Positions 23,572 to 45,190 of a stretch of DNA of 64,000 bases are shown here, piece by piece. The notes under the pieces were generated by a model that saw nothing but the letters and a program-made list of their open reading frames with translations, made no database searches and was not told the DNA's origin. The stretch covers positions 19,118,001-19,182,000 of the forward strand of contig OZ038530.1 of assembly GCA_964036665.1 (NCBI GenBank), in the 5' to 3' direction. Each line of letters begins with the position of its first letter. Positions within the stretch are counted from its first letter, which is position 1. The position numbers and the translations under genes were made by a program. The stretch comes from Gordius sp. MW1 (Eukaryota; Nematomorpha; Gordioida; Gordea; Gordiidae).

Positions 23572-25655
23572 ATGATAGACGCAGAATCCCCTAAAAATTT
23601 ATCCCTTTTAAAATCTGCCCCAAATTCCCCAATTTCCAACTCTGCTTCAAATTGTAAATCGATTCTTGACCAAAAGGAGGTAAATTTCAATGCTTTTAAA
23701 ACCAATTTTAAAAATACCACACACAATTTAGTTTCAATATTAAATATTTAATTTTTTAGCCTGACTCTTGCGATGAACAAATTATTGGAATTGAAGGGAA
23801 CGTGAGCGATGAATGTGTAGCCAAAATAAATGACGATATTTTACCGGTAAATTATAAATAAACAATTGCTACTTGAAAATTATGTTAAAAAAATGTTTTA
23901 CGCGACTTTGTTTCGTGACTTTTTATAGTGTATGAAATTTATACTCATGCTTAAGTTACAAAAACGGGAAAAATTTATTAGGTTATTTTTAATTATGTTT
24001 AGGAAAAAGAAGCGTTGTCGGACAGCAGTTTGAAGGGGTCTTCTGATGAATCTTTACCAGTTATAGATATAACGATAGAGGATGACAAAGATTCAAGCAT
24101 TAAAAGCCAGGAAATCGTTGTAAAATTCAAATTATATTTGAAAAAATGTTTAAATGTCGATCGATTTTTCAATATGTTAACTATATATCTACTTAATAAC
24201 ATTTGGTTATTTTTAAAGGAATTAGATTGGGATATACTAGTGGATAATTTTGGAACTTTAGTTGCTAAAGAAGTGATCAAATTAAACCATTGGTTGTTAT
24301 TTGTCCCAATCAATATGAAATCTAAAGCCGAATCCTATATAGAAAATTTGAAATACTCAGCATTGAGCAATTCTAATCTTGAAATTTCAAATCCACACAC
24401 GTAAATATTATAATTTCTTTTTTAACTTTAAAGGACAAATTTCTTAAAAAAATTAATATTTATAGGATTATAATAGAAAATTCAACGGAATTATTAAGTT
24501 TAATAGAAACACACATTGGATTGAGTTACGGGAGCCGATATCAATTAGCTATGGTTATACTGTCGAAGGCAACTTCGCAAACATATTTTTCAAAGATTAA
24601 GCTTCTTTGTAATAAATATGCTGGTAAATTGATTTTAAATCTATTTAAATATGTAATAATTTATAAAATTAAGAATAAGTTATTCAATTGTAAAATTATG
24701 CGTTCTTTAGTACCATCCCAGCTGATGTTGAATTCGACGTTGTTGGATCCCAGCATCCCAGGGACAAGAATTATTGCAGCTCTTAAGGAGAAAGCATCCA
24801 TGAAAGGCTATGTAAAACTTTAACGACTGTTTTTTAATAAAAAAAATTATATTAAAATTATGGTGTTTATGTAAAATTTTAGATCCCCATTTAAAATAGT
24901 TAATAAATTTGATTTCTTACAGAACAATTCAGTGGAGTTATTGGGGCCTGGTTTAAAATCTCTGTCCAAGTACGAAATGGAGAGTCGAATTTACGAAGGC
25001 ACGATAGCTAGCCCTCATAAGCCACGTTATGAAGCTTTGGGTGGAACTGTAGCCATAAAAGGACACATAAATTTCGAGTAAAGTTATTAAAAGATTTAAC
25101 TTATTTTCGGCAAACAAATAAACACTATGTGAAAATCAAAATATTAATAACGTTTTTGTTTTATATTCTATAGGAATAATTATAATAAGATTTTGGAATA
25201 CGAACGGATCTCTTTAATCAATTGGCCAACTTTCATGAAAAATGACAAAGTCCTCTTCAGGGTTGAATTAAGCAATTCTTGCAGCTATTTTCGCATCAAG
25301 GATCTAAAACTAGATCCAAAATTCCTTAAAATCTCATCCAAACGATACAAGGTTTTATTTTAGATGTTTTTATTTTAAAATATAGTGAAATTAATTTTTT
25401 GAATTAAAATTATTAAAGACACATTTTTTACAAATTGATTTATTGCAGGGAAAATTGCTCGAATATCGCTATGCCACATATAATGGGAAAATTTTGGATT
25501 TTGAAAGTAAATGCGAAGTTGCCTTTAGGATTGATGAATGTGTAGATACTTTAATCAAAGATTTATGCATAGGCGATGAGTTAGAATATTCATTGATTCA
25601 AATGCCGGATTATAAAAGAGCCATTAGGATAATCAAGAGTGCCCTTTCCACTTAA
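23572..25655 (+). CDS. Unrecognised 9-exon gene, copy 1 (cold-shock-like barrels)
   Basis: Exons 23572-23679, 23760-23846, 24003-24119, 24219-24400, 24466-24623, 24711-24811, 24923-25077, 25174-25351 and 25449-25655 join in phase. All have GT...AG ends, and together they encode 430 residues. Introns are 65-156 nt. The N-terminal third is acidic and Ser-rich (DITIEDDKDSS). The middle is probably helical (LDWDILVDNFGTLVAKEV; IPGTRIIAALKEKASMKGY). The C-terminal ~165 residues look like two beta-barrels. The second, FRIDECVDTLIKDLCIGDEL then EYSLI and RAIRII, has the layout of cold-shock domains as in UNR/CSDE1 (hydrophobic-F..., L..GD.VEF, final A..I). That assignment is tentative; the usual RNA-binding aromatic motifs are not evident. 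A sister copy lies ~5 kb downstream. Confidence 0.8.
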
Positions 25656-25976
25656 ATGTTGATTACCATATGTACAATAATACTCATTTTTGATACAACT
25701 TTATAATGTATATTGATAAATTTTTATTATAAATTTTTTGATTTCAATAAAGGTTTCGTGCAAAAATGTGTTCAATAACAGATTTTATGTAGAAATAATA
25801 ATGGTAATCGTTACATAATGTTTTTCTTATATGCAATCTTCTAAGCTATTGTACATTAAAGATAATGTTGATAAAATATCTAAATAACAGGTGGCGTAAG
25901 AACAATTCCCAAAATTGTGTTGATTTATACACCTTTTCCTCATTAAGTTTTAGCTTCATAAATTAAGCAACGTAGC

Positions 25977-26131
25977 CATGGGCGTAACCAGATTTTGGAT
26001 TATAAGGGGGGGGGGGCGAAATTTTTTTAAGTTCAATATGGGGGGGGGGCAAAACATAATTTTTTTTAATTTTTAAGGGTTTTTTATTTTAAAAATTTTT
26101 TTCATTAAGGGGGCCCCTGGCTACGCCCATG
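25977..26131. repeat. G-rich MITE, family B
   Basis: It begins catgggcgtaaccag and ends ctggctacgcccatg, with long G-runs and an AT-rich centre. It lies just 3' of gene copy 1 and is absent from the matching place after copy 2. Confidence 0.85.
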
Positions 26132-26165
26132 AACGTAACCTAAAAACTAAGTGCACTGGAAGGAG

Positions 26166-26730
26166 TAAGATGCACGGGTGACCTGAACCCGACCAGAGAT
26201 TAAAAAGTATAATTATTCTCGTCAAGTCGGGTTCAAAGAGAGTCGGGTTAAAGGCTATGACATTTTCTAATATCCTCGAAGAAAATTGAAATTTAAAATG
26301 CTTGCTGGTTACTTATAGATTTAACTAAGAATTTCAACTAGCCCCTATTTAAGGTGAACCTAAACTGCTCAATTTGTTAGCTAAGAATTGCATTGCAGGG
26401 CTAAGATTATGTGACTTTTATAGAAAATTAGATGCGGAACTATTATAACTCGTTTTTAATATAAATTAGTTTAGGTTACTTTAGACCAAAAACTTAGAAT
26501 TTGACTACATTTTTTCGTTATTACAATAAATCGTTCAAAAAATTTGCTATAAAAATTTGTGGCATAAATTAGATTGTCAGAGCTAATACTTTAATTTGTT
26601 AAATAAAATTATACATTTCCGGTTTAAATTTTTGAGCTTCGTTGATGTCGGTTGCCTTCGGGCTACAAATTTTGAAACACTTTCGGGTAGGGTCGGGTTT
26701 GGGTTAAATAACGTGATTTCGCAGGCCTCT
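26166..26730. repeat. Possible non-autonomous hAT-like relic
   Basis: The left part (gtgacctgaacccgacc, gtcgggttcaaagagagtcggg) and the right part (ttcgggtagggtcgggttt) carry inverted GGGTCGGGTT-type blocks, as in subterminal repeats of some hAT elements. A related piece (cccgaaacccgacccta, ggtcgggtcgggttg) lies at about 31140-31200 in the duplicated unit. The exact ends and target duplication are not clear. Confidence 0.4.
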
Positions 26731-26783
26731 TGCTGTAAGGTATCAAAAAAGCTTGGCTGAAGGTATAAAATAACTATTATATA

Positions 26784-26935
26784 CATGGGCGTAGCCAGGT
26801 TTTGGATTAGGGGGGGGGCAAAACGTTTAAAAGTTCAATTAGAGGGGGGTAAAACATAAATTTTTATAATTTTTCAAAGTTTTTGCATTGAAATTTTTTT
26901 TTTGTAAATTAGGGGGGGGGGGGCGGACGCCCGTG
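26784..26935. repeat. G-rich MITE, family B
   Basis: It begins catgggcgtagccaggttt, with G-runs and the cgtttaaaagttcaatt block. The right end is worn (gggcggacgcccgtg). Confidence 0.8.
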
Positions 26936-27443
26936 ATTATATATCTTAAAATTTTAATAAGCTTGGCCGGCACCATCATAAGCTTTTAGGTCCATTTGAG
27001 GTCAAATTAAAAAGAAGGTATTAGGAGACCTAGCGTGCTATATTTTGAGCTGTATAGGACAAGATATATTTAATATCGCTATATTTTATCTAAAAATATT
27101 TCTGATGCCATGAGTAGAAACAGGATTGCCTAAAACTTCTTAAATTATTTATTTGAAAATAAGTTGTAGGTTTTAACCCAAAAACCTTAAAAACAAGCCT
27201 TTTAAAATTTTGTTTTTTAAAAGGTCTTCATTTACCATAAAAGCGGTCGGGTAGCAAATATGTTGCTTTAGACTATAGTTATCTTTTCAACTTTAACCTG
27301 CCGCTTCCTTCTTCTCCTACCCCTTTTTTATGTAAAAAGTTATGATGCTAAAGGGCTGGTCATAACCACAGAAAAAATAAATGATAGGTGAGTCAGTTTA
27401 GCGTGTTATTTTTTTTTTAGAAATTATAGAAAAATATTTAAAA

Positions 27444-27594
27444 GCCTCGAGGGGGGGCAAGAATGCTTTAGGGAGAAGCAAAATAAACATTTTTTCAAAT
27501 TTTAGCCAGAATTTTAATAAATTTAAACAAAATTTTGGATTTAGAGGTGGGCAGGCGCCCTTCCCTGCCCCCCCCCCCTTTGGCTATGCCCATT
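27444..27594. repeat. G-rich MITE, family A, 5'-worn
   Basis: The left terminus is eroded. G-run, aatgctttagggag, and the right end ttggctatgcccattg are present. Confidence 0.7.
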
Positions 27595-27786
27595 GCTACA
27601 GACACGATGATTGTACGTTTTTAATTAGCTTCAGAATTGTATGATGTATGTTATGTATACATATGAAAGAAGAATAGCCACTACCTGATGAATTTGCGTT
27701 TTTTAAATACCGTCTCGCGAAATTAAAAAGAAAGCATTTTGAAACCTTTATTAAAAATTTTTGCTCAATAAATTTATTCTTAAATT

Positions 27787-28421
27787 ATGGAAGATAAATC
27801 TTATTTTAATCCTTTTTCAATTTCACAAGTCTTAGATGAAATTGCAGAAAAATACTATGGTAGTGACGGTGATGAAGTAAGAAAGTCCATTTCTTTGTTT
27901 CTTAAAATTTTATCTTATTAAACATTATAAATTTTTAAGTTTACCATATAGTAGTTAAATGATATAAATTTGTTATATTATTATTTAAGTCAATCGACTT
28001 AGAAGATATTCCGGAATATATTATGTGGCAAGAATATGCTAATGCTTACTATAATAGAAGAACAAATATATAAAAAGTATGTCCTTTTAATGTGAATATT
28101 AAACTTTTATAGTATCATACTTTAGGTTTTTACGAGTTTTATGTAAATTACTTATTCTAATCACCCTTATTTTATTAAATCGAGTATATTTCATAAAAGA
28201 TAAACTTTCGAATCATTTATGTTAATTTTTAGTTACGGTTTTGTATACATCAATTTTAAAAATAGGAAAATAAAGATCCTCAAGAATGTAGTTCTCTAAA
28301 TGAAACAAGAGAAATTGCTCAAGAAGAATCTTTAAGTCCTGCAGACAATATTGAAGGAAAGGCAACAAATAAAGAAGAGGTTAATTCTAATAAAGAAGAA
28401 GAACCCGTCAAAAATGAATAA
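27787..28421 (+). CDS. Small acidic gene, copy with in-frame stop, or 5' exons of copy 2
   Basis: Exons 27787-27876, 27990-28076 and 28266-28421 match, in order and phase, those of the gene at 33322-34012. Exon 1 starts MEDKSYFNP and ends GSDGDE. Exon 2 has LEDIPEYIMWQEYANAYY. Exon 3 is Glu/Lys/Ser-rich and ends VKNE then TAA. Codon 58 (28071-28073) is TAA where the sister copy has TCA, so the product would be about 57 residues unless exon 2 is spliced earlier. Exon 3 also contains a possible donor (GAG|GTTAAT at 28379/28380), phase 0, which could splice into the 28751 exon of gene copy 2. That copy lacks its own first exon. Function unknown. Confidence 0.55.
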
Positions 28422-28750
28422 TTTTGATAATATTTATATTGAATAACCAAATAAGTTACATTTATTTTTAAAACTTGGACATTTCATATAAATTTAACCT
28501 TAATATAATTTAAGAGTCTTACATAGAATTAGAGTTCTGGGAGGTTCGAAAGGCATCACAAATTATTAGCAACGGTATTTCAAATATTTAATATATTAGG
28601 TAAAATTCAATACTTTTAAATCTCATTTAAAAAACCATAAATAAACGAGTTTTAAACAATTTCTTTTTAAAAAAAGATTATATAGGAGGAATTAAGATGT
28701 GATTTAGCATAAAGTCGAAAGCTTTAAATTAAATATTTTAAATTTTTTAG

Positions 28751-30680
28751 CCTGACTGCAACAGCACTAATCAAGATTGCAATGAACAAGTTATTGGAAT
28801 TGAAGGGAACGTGAGCGATGAATGTGTAGCCAAATTAAATGACGATATTTTACCTGTAAATTTTGAATAAACAATTGCCACCTTAAAAATTATGTTTAAA
28901 AAATTATTTTACGCGACTTTGTTACGTCACTTTTTATGGTGTATAAAATTTATACTCATGCTGAAGTTACAAAAACGGGAGAAATTTATTAGAACTTACT
29001 ATAAGAAACATCATTTTTAATTATGTTTAGGAAAAAGAAGCCTTGTCGGACAGCAGTGATGAATTACCAGTTATAGATATAACGATAGAGGATGACAAAG
29101 ATTTAAGCATTAAAAGCCAGGAAATCGTCGTAAAATTCCAATTATATTTGAAAAAATGTTTAAATGTCGATCGAGTTTCTTTAACTATATATACTAAATA
29201 ACATTTGGTTATTTTTAAAGGAATTAGATTTGGATAAATTAGTCGATAATTTTGGAACTTTAGTTGCTAAAGAAGTGATCAAATTAAACCATTGGTTGTT
29301 ATTTGTCCCAGTCAATATGAAATCTAAAGCCGAATCCTATATTGAAAATTTGAAATACTCAGCTTTGACCAATTCTAATCTAGAAATTTCAAAACCAAAC
29401 ACGTAAATATTATAAAACAAGCATTTTTTATAAAAACTTTAAATTACAAGCTTGAATTAATCATAAATGTTTATAGGATTATAATAGGAAATCCATCGGA
29501 ATTATTAAGTTTAATAGAAACACACATCGGATTGAGTTACGGGAGCCGATATCAATTAGCTATGGTTATACTGTCAAAGGCAACTTCGCAAACTTATTTT
29601 TCAAACATTAAGCTTCTTTGTAATAAATATGCTGGTAAATTGATTTTAAATCTATTTAAATATGTAATAATTTATAAAATTAAGAATTTATAAGTTATTC
29701 AATTGTAAAATTATGCGTTCTTTAGTACCATCCCAGCTGATGTTGAATTCGACGTTGTTAGATCCCAGCATCCCAGGGACAAGAATTATTGCAGCTCTTA
29801 AGGAGAAAGCATCCATGAAAGGCTATGTAAAACTTTAACGACTGTTTTTTAATAAAAAAAAATTATATTAAAATTATGGTGTTTATGTAAAATTTTAGAT
29901 CCCCATTTAAAATAGTTAATAAATTTGATTTCTTACAGAACAATTCAGTGGAATTATTGGGGCCTGGTTTAAAATCTCTGTCCAAGTACGAAATGGAGAG
30001 TCGAATTTACGAAGGCACGATAGCTAGCCCTCATAAGCCACGTTATGAAGCTTTGGGTGGAACTGTAGCCATAAAAGGACACATAAATTTCGAGTAAAGT
30101 TATTAAAAGATTTAACTTATTTTCGGCAAACAAATAAACACTATGTGAAAATCAAAATATTAATAACGTTTTTGTTTTATATTCTATAGGAATAATTCTA
30201 ATAAGATTTTGGAATACGAACGGATCTCTTTAATCAATTGGCCAACTTTCATGAAAAATGACAAAGTCCTCTTCAGGGTTGAATTAAGCAATTCTTGCAG
30301 CTATTTTCGCATCAATGATCTAAAACTAGATCCAAAATTCCTTAAAATCTCATCCAAACGATACAAGGTTTTATTTTAGATGTTTTTATTTTAAATTATA
30401 AATTTTGAAATTAAATTTTTAAAGACACATTTCTGTACAAATTTATTTATTGCAGGGAAAATTGCTGGAATATCGCTTTGCCACTTATAATGGGAAAATT
30501 TTGGATTTTGAAAGCAAATGCGAAGTTGCCTTTAGGGTTGATGAATGTGTAGATACTTTAATCAAAGATTTATGCATAGGGGATGAGTTAGAATATTCAT
30601 TGATTCAAATGCCGGATTATAAAAGAGCCGTTAGGATAATCAAGAGTGCAACCCTTAAAAATTTGGATTACCATTTGTGA
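28751..30680 (+). CDS. Unrecognised gene, copy 2 (cold-shock-like barrels)
   Basis: Exons 28751-28855, 29031-29129, 29221-29402, 29477-29634, 29726-29826, 29939-30093, 30190-30367 and 30456-30680 correspond to exons 2-9 of copy 1. They keep phase and splice sites throughout, with no stop. Differences from copy 1 include a 6-codon insertion in the first of these (CNSTNQ), a 6-codon deletion in the second, and a C-terminus ending ATLKNLDYHL instead of ALST. Several amino-acid changes lie elsewhere (LDLDKLVDNF for LDWDILVDNF). No equivalent of copy 1 exon 1 is seen; the start may come from the upstream acidic exons. Open frames despite divergence suggest it is or was functional. Confidence 0.75.
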
Positions 30681-30799
30681 TAGAATTTTATATTGTATAT
30701 TGATAATTTTTTTTATTATAAATTTGATTTTAATAAAGGTTTAGTACAAAAATGTGTTCAAATGCAGATTTTATGTAGAAATCATATATTATTGGTAAT

Positions 30800-30941
30800 C
30801 ATGGGCGTATCCAGGATTGGACTAAGGGGAGGGGCTAAATGAATATTTTTAGTTATTTTAGTCATTAAAATTTATTTTCGCAGATTTTTTTTGGATTTAA
30901 AGGGGGGCAGCCGCTCTTCTCCCACCCTGGCTACGTTCATG
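30800..30941. repeat. G-rich MITE, family A
   Basis: It begins catgggcgtatccaggat and ends ctggctacgttcatg, and lies 3' of gene copy 2. Confidence 0.8.
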
Positions 30942-31549
30942 TTAGTAATTGTTATATAATAGTTATCTACGTTATAAAAGTGCAGTATGCTATCTTCTGA
31001 GCTAAATTTTTATAAAATTACTATATAACAGGTAGCTTAAGAACAATTCTAAAAATTGTGTAGATTTTTACATTTTTCCTCATTTTTTAGCTTTTAGAAA
31101 TTAGGCGATTTTCTAATACCAAGTGTACACGCATGCATGAGTGCCCGAAACCCGACCCTAGCTTAAAATTTCCAAATACCCTAGGGTCGGGTCGGGTTGA
31201 AAAGAAAAGGCTACGACATTTTGTAATATCCTTGAAGGAAATAGAAATTTAAAATGCTTGCATTTATATATTGAACTAAAAAATTTCAAGTTAGCTATGC
31301 TATGTATGGATTTAAGCAGGGCTAAGATTATGTGACTTTTATAGAAAATTAGATGCGGAACTATTAGAACTCGTTTTTGATATAAATTAGTTTATTTTTA
31401 CAGAACAGCTTAAGGAGCAGATTAGACCAAAAACTTGGGATGACTACATTTATTCGTAATTACAATTAAGCGTAAAAAAATTTTTGCTCTAAAAATTTGT
31501 GGCATAAATTAGATTGTTAGAGCTGATACTTTGATTTGTTGAAATGATA

Positions 31550-31618
31550 CATTTTTAATGGTTTTGCATTGAATTTTTTTTTTGTCATTTGGGGGGCAGC
31601 CCCCTGGCTACGCCCCTG
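31550..31618. repeat. G-rich MITE, family B, right half only
   Basis: Only the gttttgcattgaattttt block and the right end ctggctacgcccctg remain. Confidence 0.65.
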
Positions 31619-32185
31619 AAGGAGTCCTATATTAAATTAGATTTATGGGAGGTTCGAAAGGCATCACAAATTATAAGTAACGCTTTTTACAAATATTTAA
31701 TATATTATAAGCGAAAATATTACAACTTTTTGTAAAATTAAAAGCTAAAAAAGTTCCATTTAGAAAACTGGGGCATACTAGACATTTTGTTAAAAAAATT
31801 ATTTGTACGAAAACTAATTTTAAAACAATCAAAACACATGACCCTAAATAATATTTTTTAATTTTTTTTTGATTTTATATCGGGTATTTATAAATTTTAT
31901 TTAAAACGGCGTTAGCATTTTTTGACTAAAAGCATATAGGTTAACTAACATTGATGTTGGTTGTGGAGATTATTTTATGGGCTTTTTCAACTTTTGTTAG
32001 CTTTTCGAAGTCATACTACCAATGCAATGAAAGTTTAGGATGATAAATAAAATGTCGAATTAACAACGATTAAGTTATGAGTCTTATTTTATCAATATAG
32101 AGTTTGATTAATTATTAGTTGAAAAAAATGAGCTTAAAATCATTCTTAGTAATGGGGATGGCCAACAGGTTTTATTTGCTATGCA

Positions 32186-32336
32186 CATGGGCGTACCCAG
32201 TTTTGAATTAGGGGGGGGGGGGCAAAATGTTTAAAAGTTCATTTAGAGGGGGGCAAAACAAATTTTTTTTAATTTTTCAATGTTTTTGCATTGAATTTTT
32301 TTTCTCTCGTAAATTAAGGGGGGGGGGGGGGGGAGA
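32186..32336. repeat. G-rich MITE, family B, right end lost
   Basis: It begins catgggcgtacccagtttt. It contains very long G-runs and the gtttttgcattgaattttt block. The right terminus is replaced by gagagaaatg. Confidence 0.75.
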
Positions 32337-32484
32337 GAAATGTTCGGTTTTAAAATTTCGAAGGCTTAAAGAACGGAAAATTGGGGCTTTTTAAAAAATC
32401 CCCATTAATCTAGATGACGCGTTGTAATAGAAAATGTAAAAACCCTTTTGTAATTTTAACCTTGGTTACTACTTCCCCTTTATC

Positions 32485-32626
32485 CGTGGGCGTAGCCAAA
32501 GGGGGGGGGGGAGGAGGGAAAGGGAGGGGCGGCTGCCCCCTTTAAATCCAAAAATTTGTTAAATTTATTAAAATTATGGCTAAAATTTCAAAAAATGCAA
32601 TCATTATTTCCAACCTCTAATTCCAA
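32485..32626. repeat. G-rich MITE, family A, truncated
   Basis: It begins cgtgggcgtagccaaag, in the reverse orientation of family A (ggcggctgccccctttaaat, then ttatggctaaaatttc). It fades out near caacctctaattcc without the closing terminus. Confidence 0.75.
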
Positions 32627-32814
32627 AATAAAGCTATGGTGCTCATAATCACAAAATAATAAATTACATATTTTGTACTAGGTGAGGTGGGTTAGCGTCT
32701 GATTTTTTTATATTTTAGACGAAATTATGGATAATAAAAAAGCATTAATGGGACCTTCCGAAAAAAACTTCTCCAATTCTTATTTAAATTCTGGCTAAAA
32801 ATATGAGTAATTAT

Positions 32815-32984
32815 AGGCGTAGCCAAGGGGGGGGGGCAGGGAGGGGCGGCTGCCCCCCTTTAAATCAAAAATTTTGTTGAAATTTATTAAAATGATGGCT
32901 AAAATTTCGAAAAATAATCTTTTTGCCCCTCCCTAAATCATTATTGCCCCCCTCTAATTCCAATGCTGGCTGGCTACGCCCATG
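32815..32984. repeat. G-rich MITE, family A, reverse
   Basis: It begins aggcgtagccaagg and ends ctggctacgcccatg, with the whole body present (ggctgcccccctttaaatc to attgcccccctctaattcc). Confidence 0.85.
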
Positions 32985-33321
32985 TGAATAAGTCATGGTG
33001 ATTGTGCGTTTACAATTAGCAATAGCATCAGACATATGATGTAGCATATATATCTAAAGAACACTTGTCATGAAGATGAATTAGCAGTTTTTATATATTC
33101 TGGGCAAATTAAACAGGAAAAACCTTTATAATATATTTAAAAACAATTATTTTATACTAACACAATCCAGTATATATTTCGCTATCATCCAACGTATTTG
33201 AGTTGCCTTGCTATTTACACATCAAGTCTACTCCAAAACAATTACAATCCATCAATACACTAAACAATATCAATTTAAATACATTACAACCTTACATTTT
33301 TGGGAAGCTAAATTTTAAATT

Positions 33322-34012
33322 ATGAATGATGACTTATTTGATCTTTCTCATATTGGAAAATGCATTGAACTATTAAGTGAACATTTACATCTTAGTGACG
33401 ATGACGAGGTAAGTATGTTTATTTTTAGTTCATTTATCCAAATTTAAACTTATTTAACGTTATAAATTTCTTAATTGCTATGCAATTTATGTAAATGTAG
33501 CATTTTGTAGTTGAATAATTTTAAATGTAATAAAAACTCATGTAATCTTACTAATTTAATCAAACTAAAGTTATTTCTGTTTATTTTCAAGCCAGTGTGT
33601 TTAGAAGATACAGGGAATTATGCTCTGTGGCAAGATTTTATGTACTTTAATTCGGAAACAAATGTATCAAAGGTAGGTTTTTGTACAATTTGCAAATTTT
33701 TTAAGATTGATATACACTTTAAGTTTTCTAGTGCTTTCAAATCGTGTTAATTTACTTATTTTGATCACTCTTAAAGTATTAAGTCATCTATAAATTATGA
33801 TACATAATATTTTAGATGGTTATGGTTTCATTAGTTACCTAATATAATGAGCTATTTATTGAAAATAGGAAAATGAAATTTCTCAAGAAACTAGTCCGAA
33901 CTCTACATGTGAATTTAATAAAGAGATTTCAAGTGAATCTGAAGATGATATCAAAGGAAAAACAACCATTAAAAAAGATTCTACTAATGAGGAAGAACGT
34001 GTCGAAAATTGA
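33322..34012 (+). CDS. Small acidic 3-exon gene, unrecognised
   Basis: Exons 33322-33408, 33592-33672 and 33869-34012 join in phase 0 with GT...AG introns and encode 103 residues. Exon 1 (MNDDLFDLSHIGKCIELLSE) ends LSDDDE, exon 2 has PVCLEDTGNYALWQDF, and exon 3 is rich in Glu, Ser, Thr and Lys. The predicted protein is strongly acidic, has no signal peptide or membrane segment, and is probably partly disordered. It is a divergent paralogue of the exons at 27787-28421. Conserved spots are the DDE/GDE at the exon 1 end, LED and the WQ(D/E) motif in exon 2, and the ENK/ENE start of exon 3. Function unknown. Confidence 0.6.
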
Positions 34013-43683
<9,671 letters not shown>

Positions 43684-44880
43684 CTAAAAAACACATGAAG
43701 AGGTAATCATATAAAAAACAAACTCCTTTAACCGTTTTCAAATTTAAATGCTACATATATTTTTCATTAACACTTTGGGCCTGTCTTAAGTCTTAATATC
43801 GGATTTTGCTGCGGCGCAAAAATCGTCATACGGGGATATCATCACATAGCCGGGCTTAACTTCGAATTCACAGCAGGTTGGCATTTCAGGCGCATAACAT
43901 AACAGCGATTTTGTAAGCTGCACATTTTTTCCTAAGCTTAAATGTTGTATGCCTTTTAAATTTTTAGGTTAAGGAAGGTTTAGATTTAATCTCAAGAGTT
44001 AAAATAAACAAAAAAAGGTTTTTAACTATCAAAAACAAAATATTAATAATTACAACCGAGTTTGACCCATGAAATTGAATCGGATATTTAAACAAAGATA
44101 AATTCGCGCGATTTGAATCTGAATCCGATATTAAGACAAGCCCTTAGACATAGATAAACCATTTAAGTAACAGCCCACACTATAGAATAGAGTTTTGGGC
44201 CTTGTTTGGTGGACCGTCAGTGTATCTAAGACTAACGGCCGATTCTGATCCATTTTTTAAATTTCGAATAAGGCTAGAGGTCGATAAAGAAAAACACACT
44301 AAAAAAACCTTGGTCTAATTATGTATGGTCGACTAAAACCAAAGTTCGCCCAAACAAAACCCAGCCGTTTTTACATCACTAGTATAGGACACATACACAA
44401 GTTTATCCTCCAAAAAACTGCGTTAAATTTTCCTAAAAAATAAAATCGTCCAATTCTAACCCTAGATGCGAAGTTAAATTTAGTTTTAGGCGCTTCGAAA
44501 AATCATGGCTTTTATACTATTTTGGTGGTCCGAGAAAATTAGGTCCGTAATAATGTCTGTAAGGATTATGATTGCCGCAGAAGGAATTGCTATTCCCCCT
44601 AATAACAATTATTTTAACAGGCTCATATAATAACTTCGTAGGGTAAAAAATTAAATTACGATTGCAGCAAAACTCATTCTTTTAATCGCAAAAATTTAGT
44701 CTTTTAGCAATTTAAAAATCTTAACGCCCCTTTTCATCCACCCAAAAAAACCTTTTATAATCGAAAAGCCTCCAACCTCTAGTTTGGCATACGTAAATAT
44801 GGAATTAAATAATTTTAGTAAAACAAGCAAAAGTTTTCATTAAACAATCATTCGAAAACACAGACTACATGTAATGATAA
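43684..44880. other. Upstream reductase intron or flank
   Basis: The expected Rossmann (GGGSGG) exon is not visible on the minus strand. One MITE relic lies at 44189-44382. Otherwise no gene was recognised. Confidence 0.45.
44189..44382. repeat. Second MITE family, divergent copy
   Basis: It begins agttttgggccttgtttggt and ends with acaaaacccagccgttttta. The middle has extra sequence not present in the other copies. Confidence 0.6.
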
Positions 44881-45190
44881 TCTAGTGCTGTAAACGAACG
44901 CGTTCAAATTTTGTGAACGCGTTCATGAACGGCGTTATTTTAAAAGGAACGCGTTCAAATTTAACGTTCGTTCAATTTTAAAAACCCTTTTTTATTTTTA
45001 TTTATTTAAAAATTAATGTTAATCCGAATTTTTAAAAAAGTCTTATATTTTTTAATCAGCTGTTTTTTCTGTTTTCTATTACCAATTCCGAAATACTTTT
45101 AACAACATACTATAAACATAAAGTGCAAAAGAAGATAAGATTAAAGTTAAGTAATTTGATATTATTAATTATAGTTTAATTTTTAGGTTA

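Larger units (their letters stand above)
23760..31530 (+). repeat. ~5-kb tandem segmental duplication
   Basis: Segment 23760-~26580 is repeated at 28751-~31530, with the offset drifting from about 5.01 kb in the genes to 4.92 kb at the right end. Exons are nearly identical, introns and intergenic DNA less so. The downstream flanks also match (for example gctaagattatgtgactttt near 26400 and 31321), so the copying included non-genic DNA. The first exon of copy 1 has no match upstream of copy 2. Confidence 0.9.
31619..33321. other. Intergenic DNA with three MITEs
   Basis: No gene was recognised. MITEs at 32186-32336, 32485-32626 and 32815-32984 make up about a quarter of it. Confidence 0.5.
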
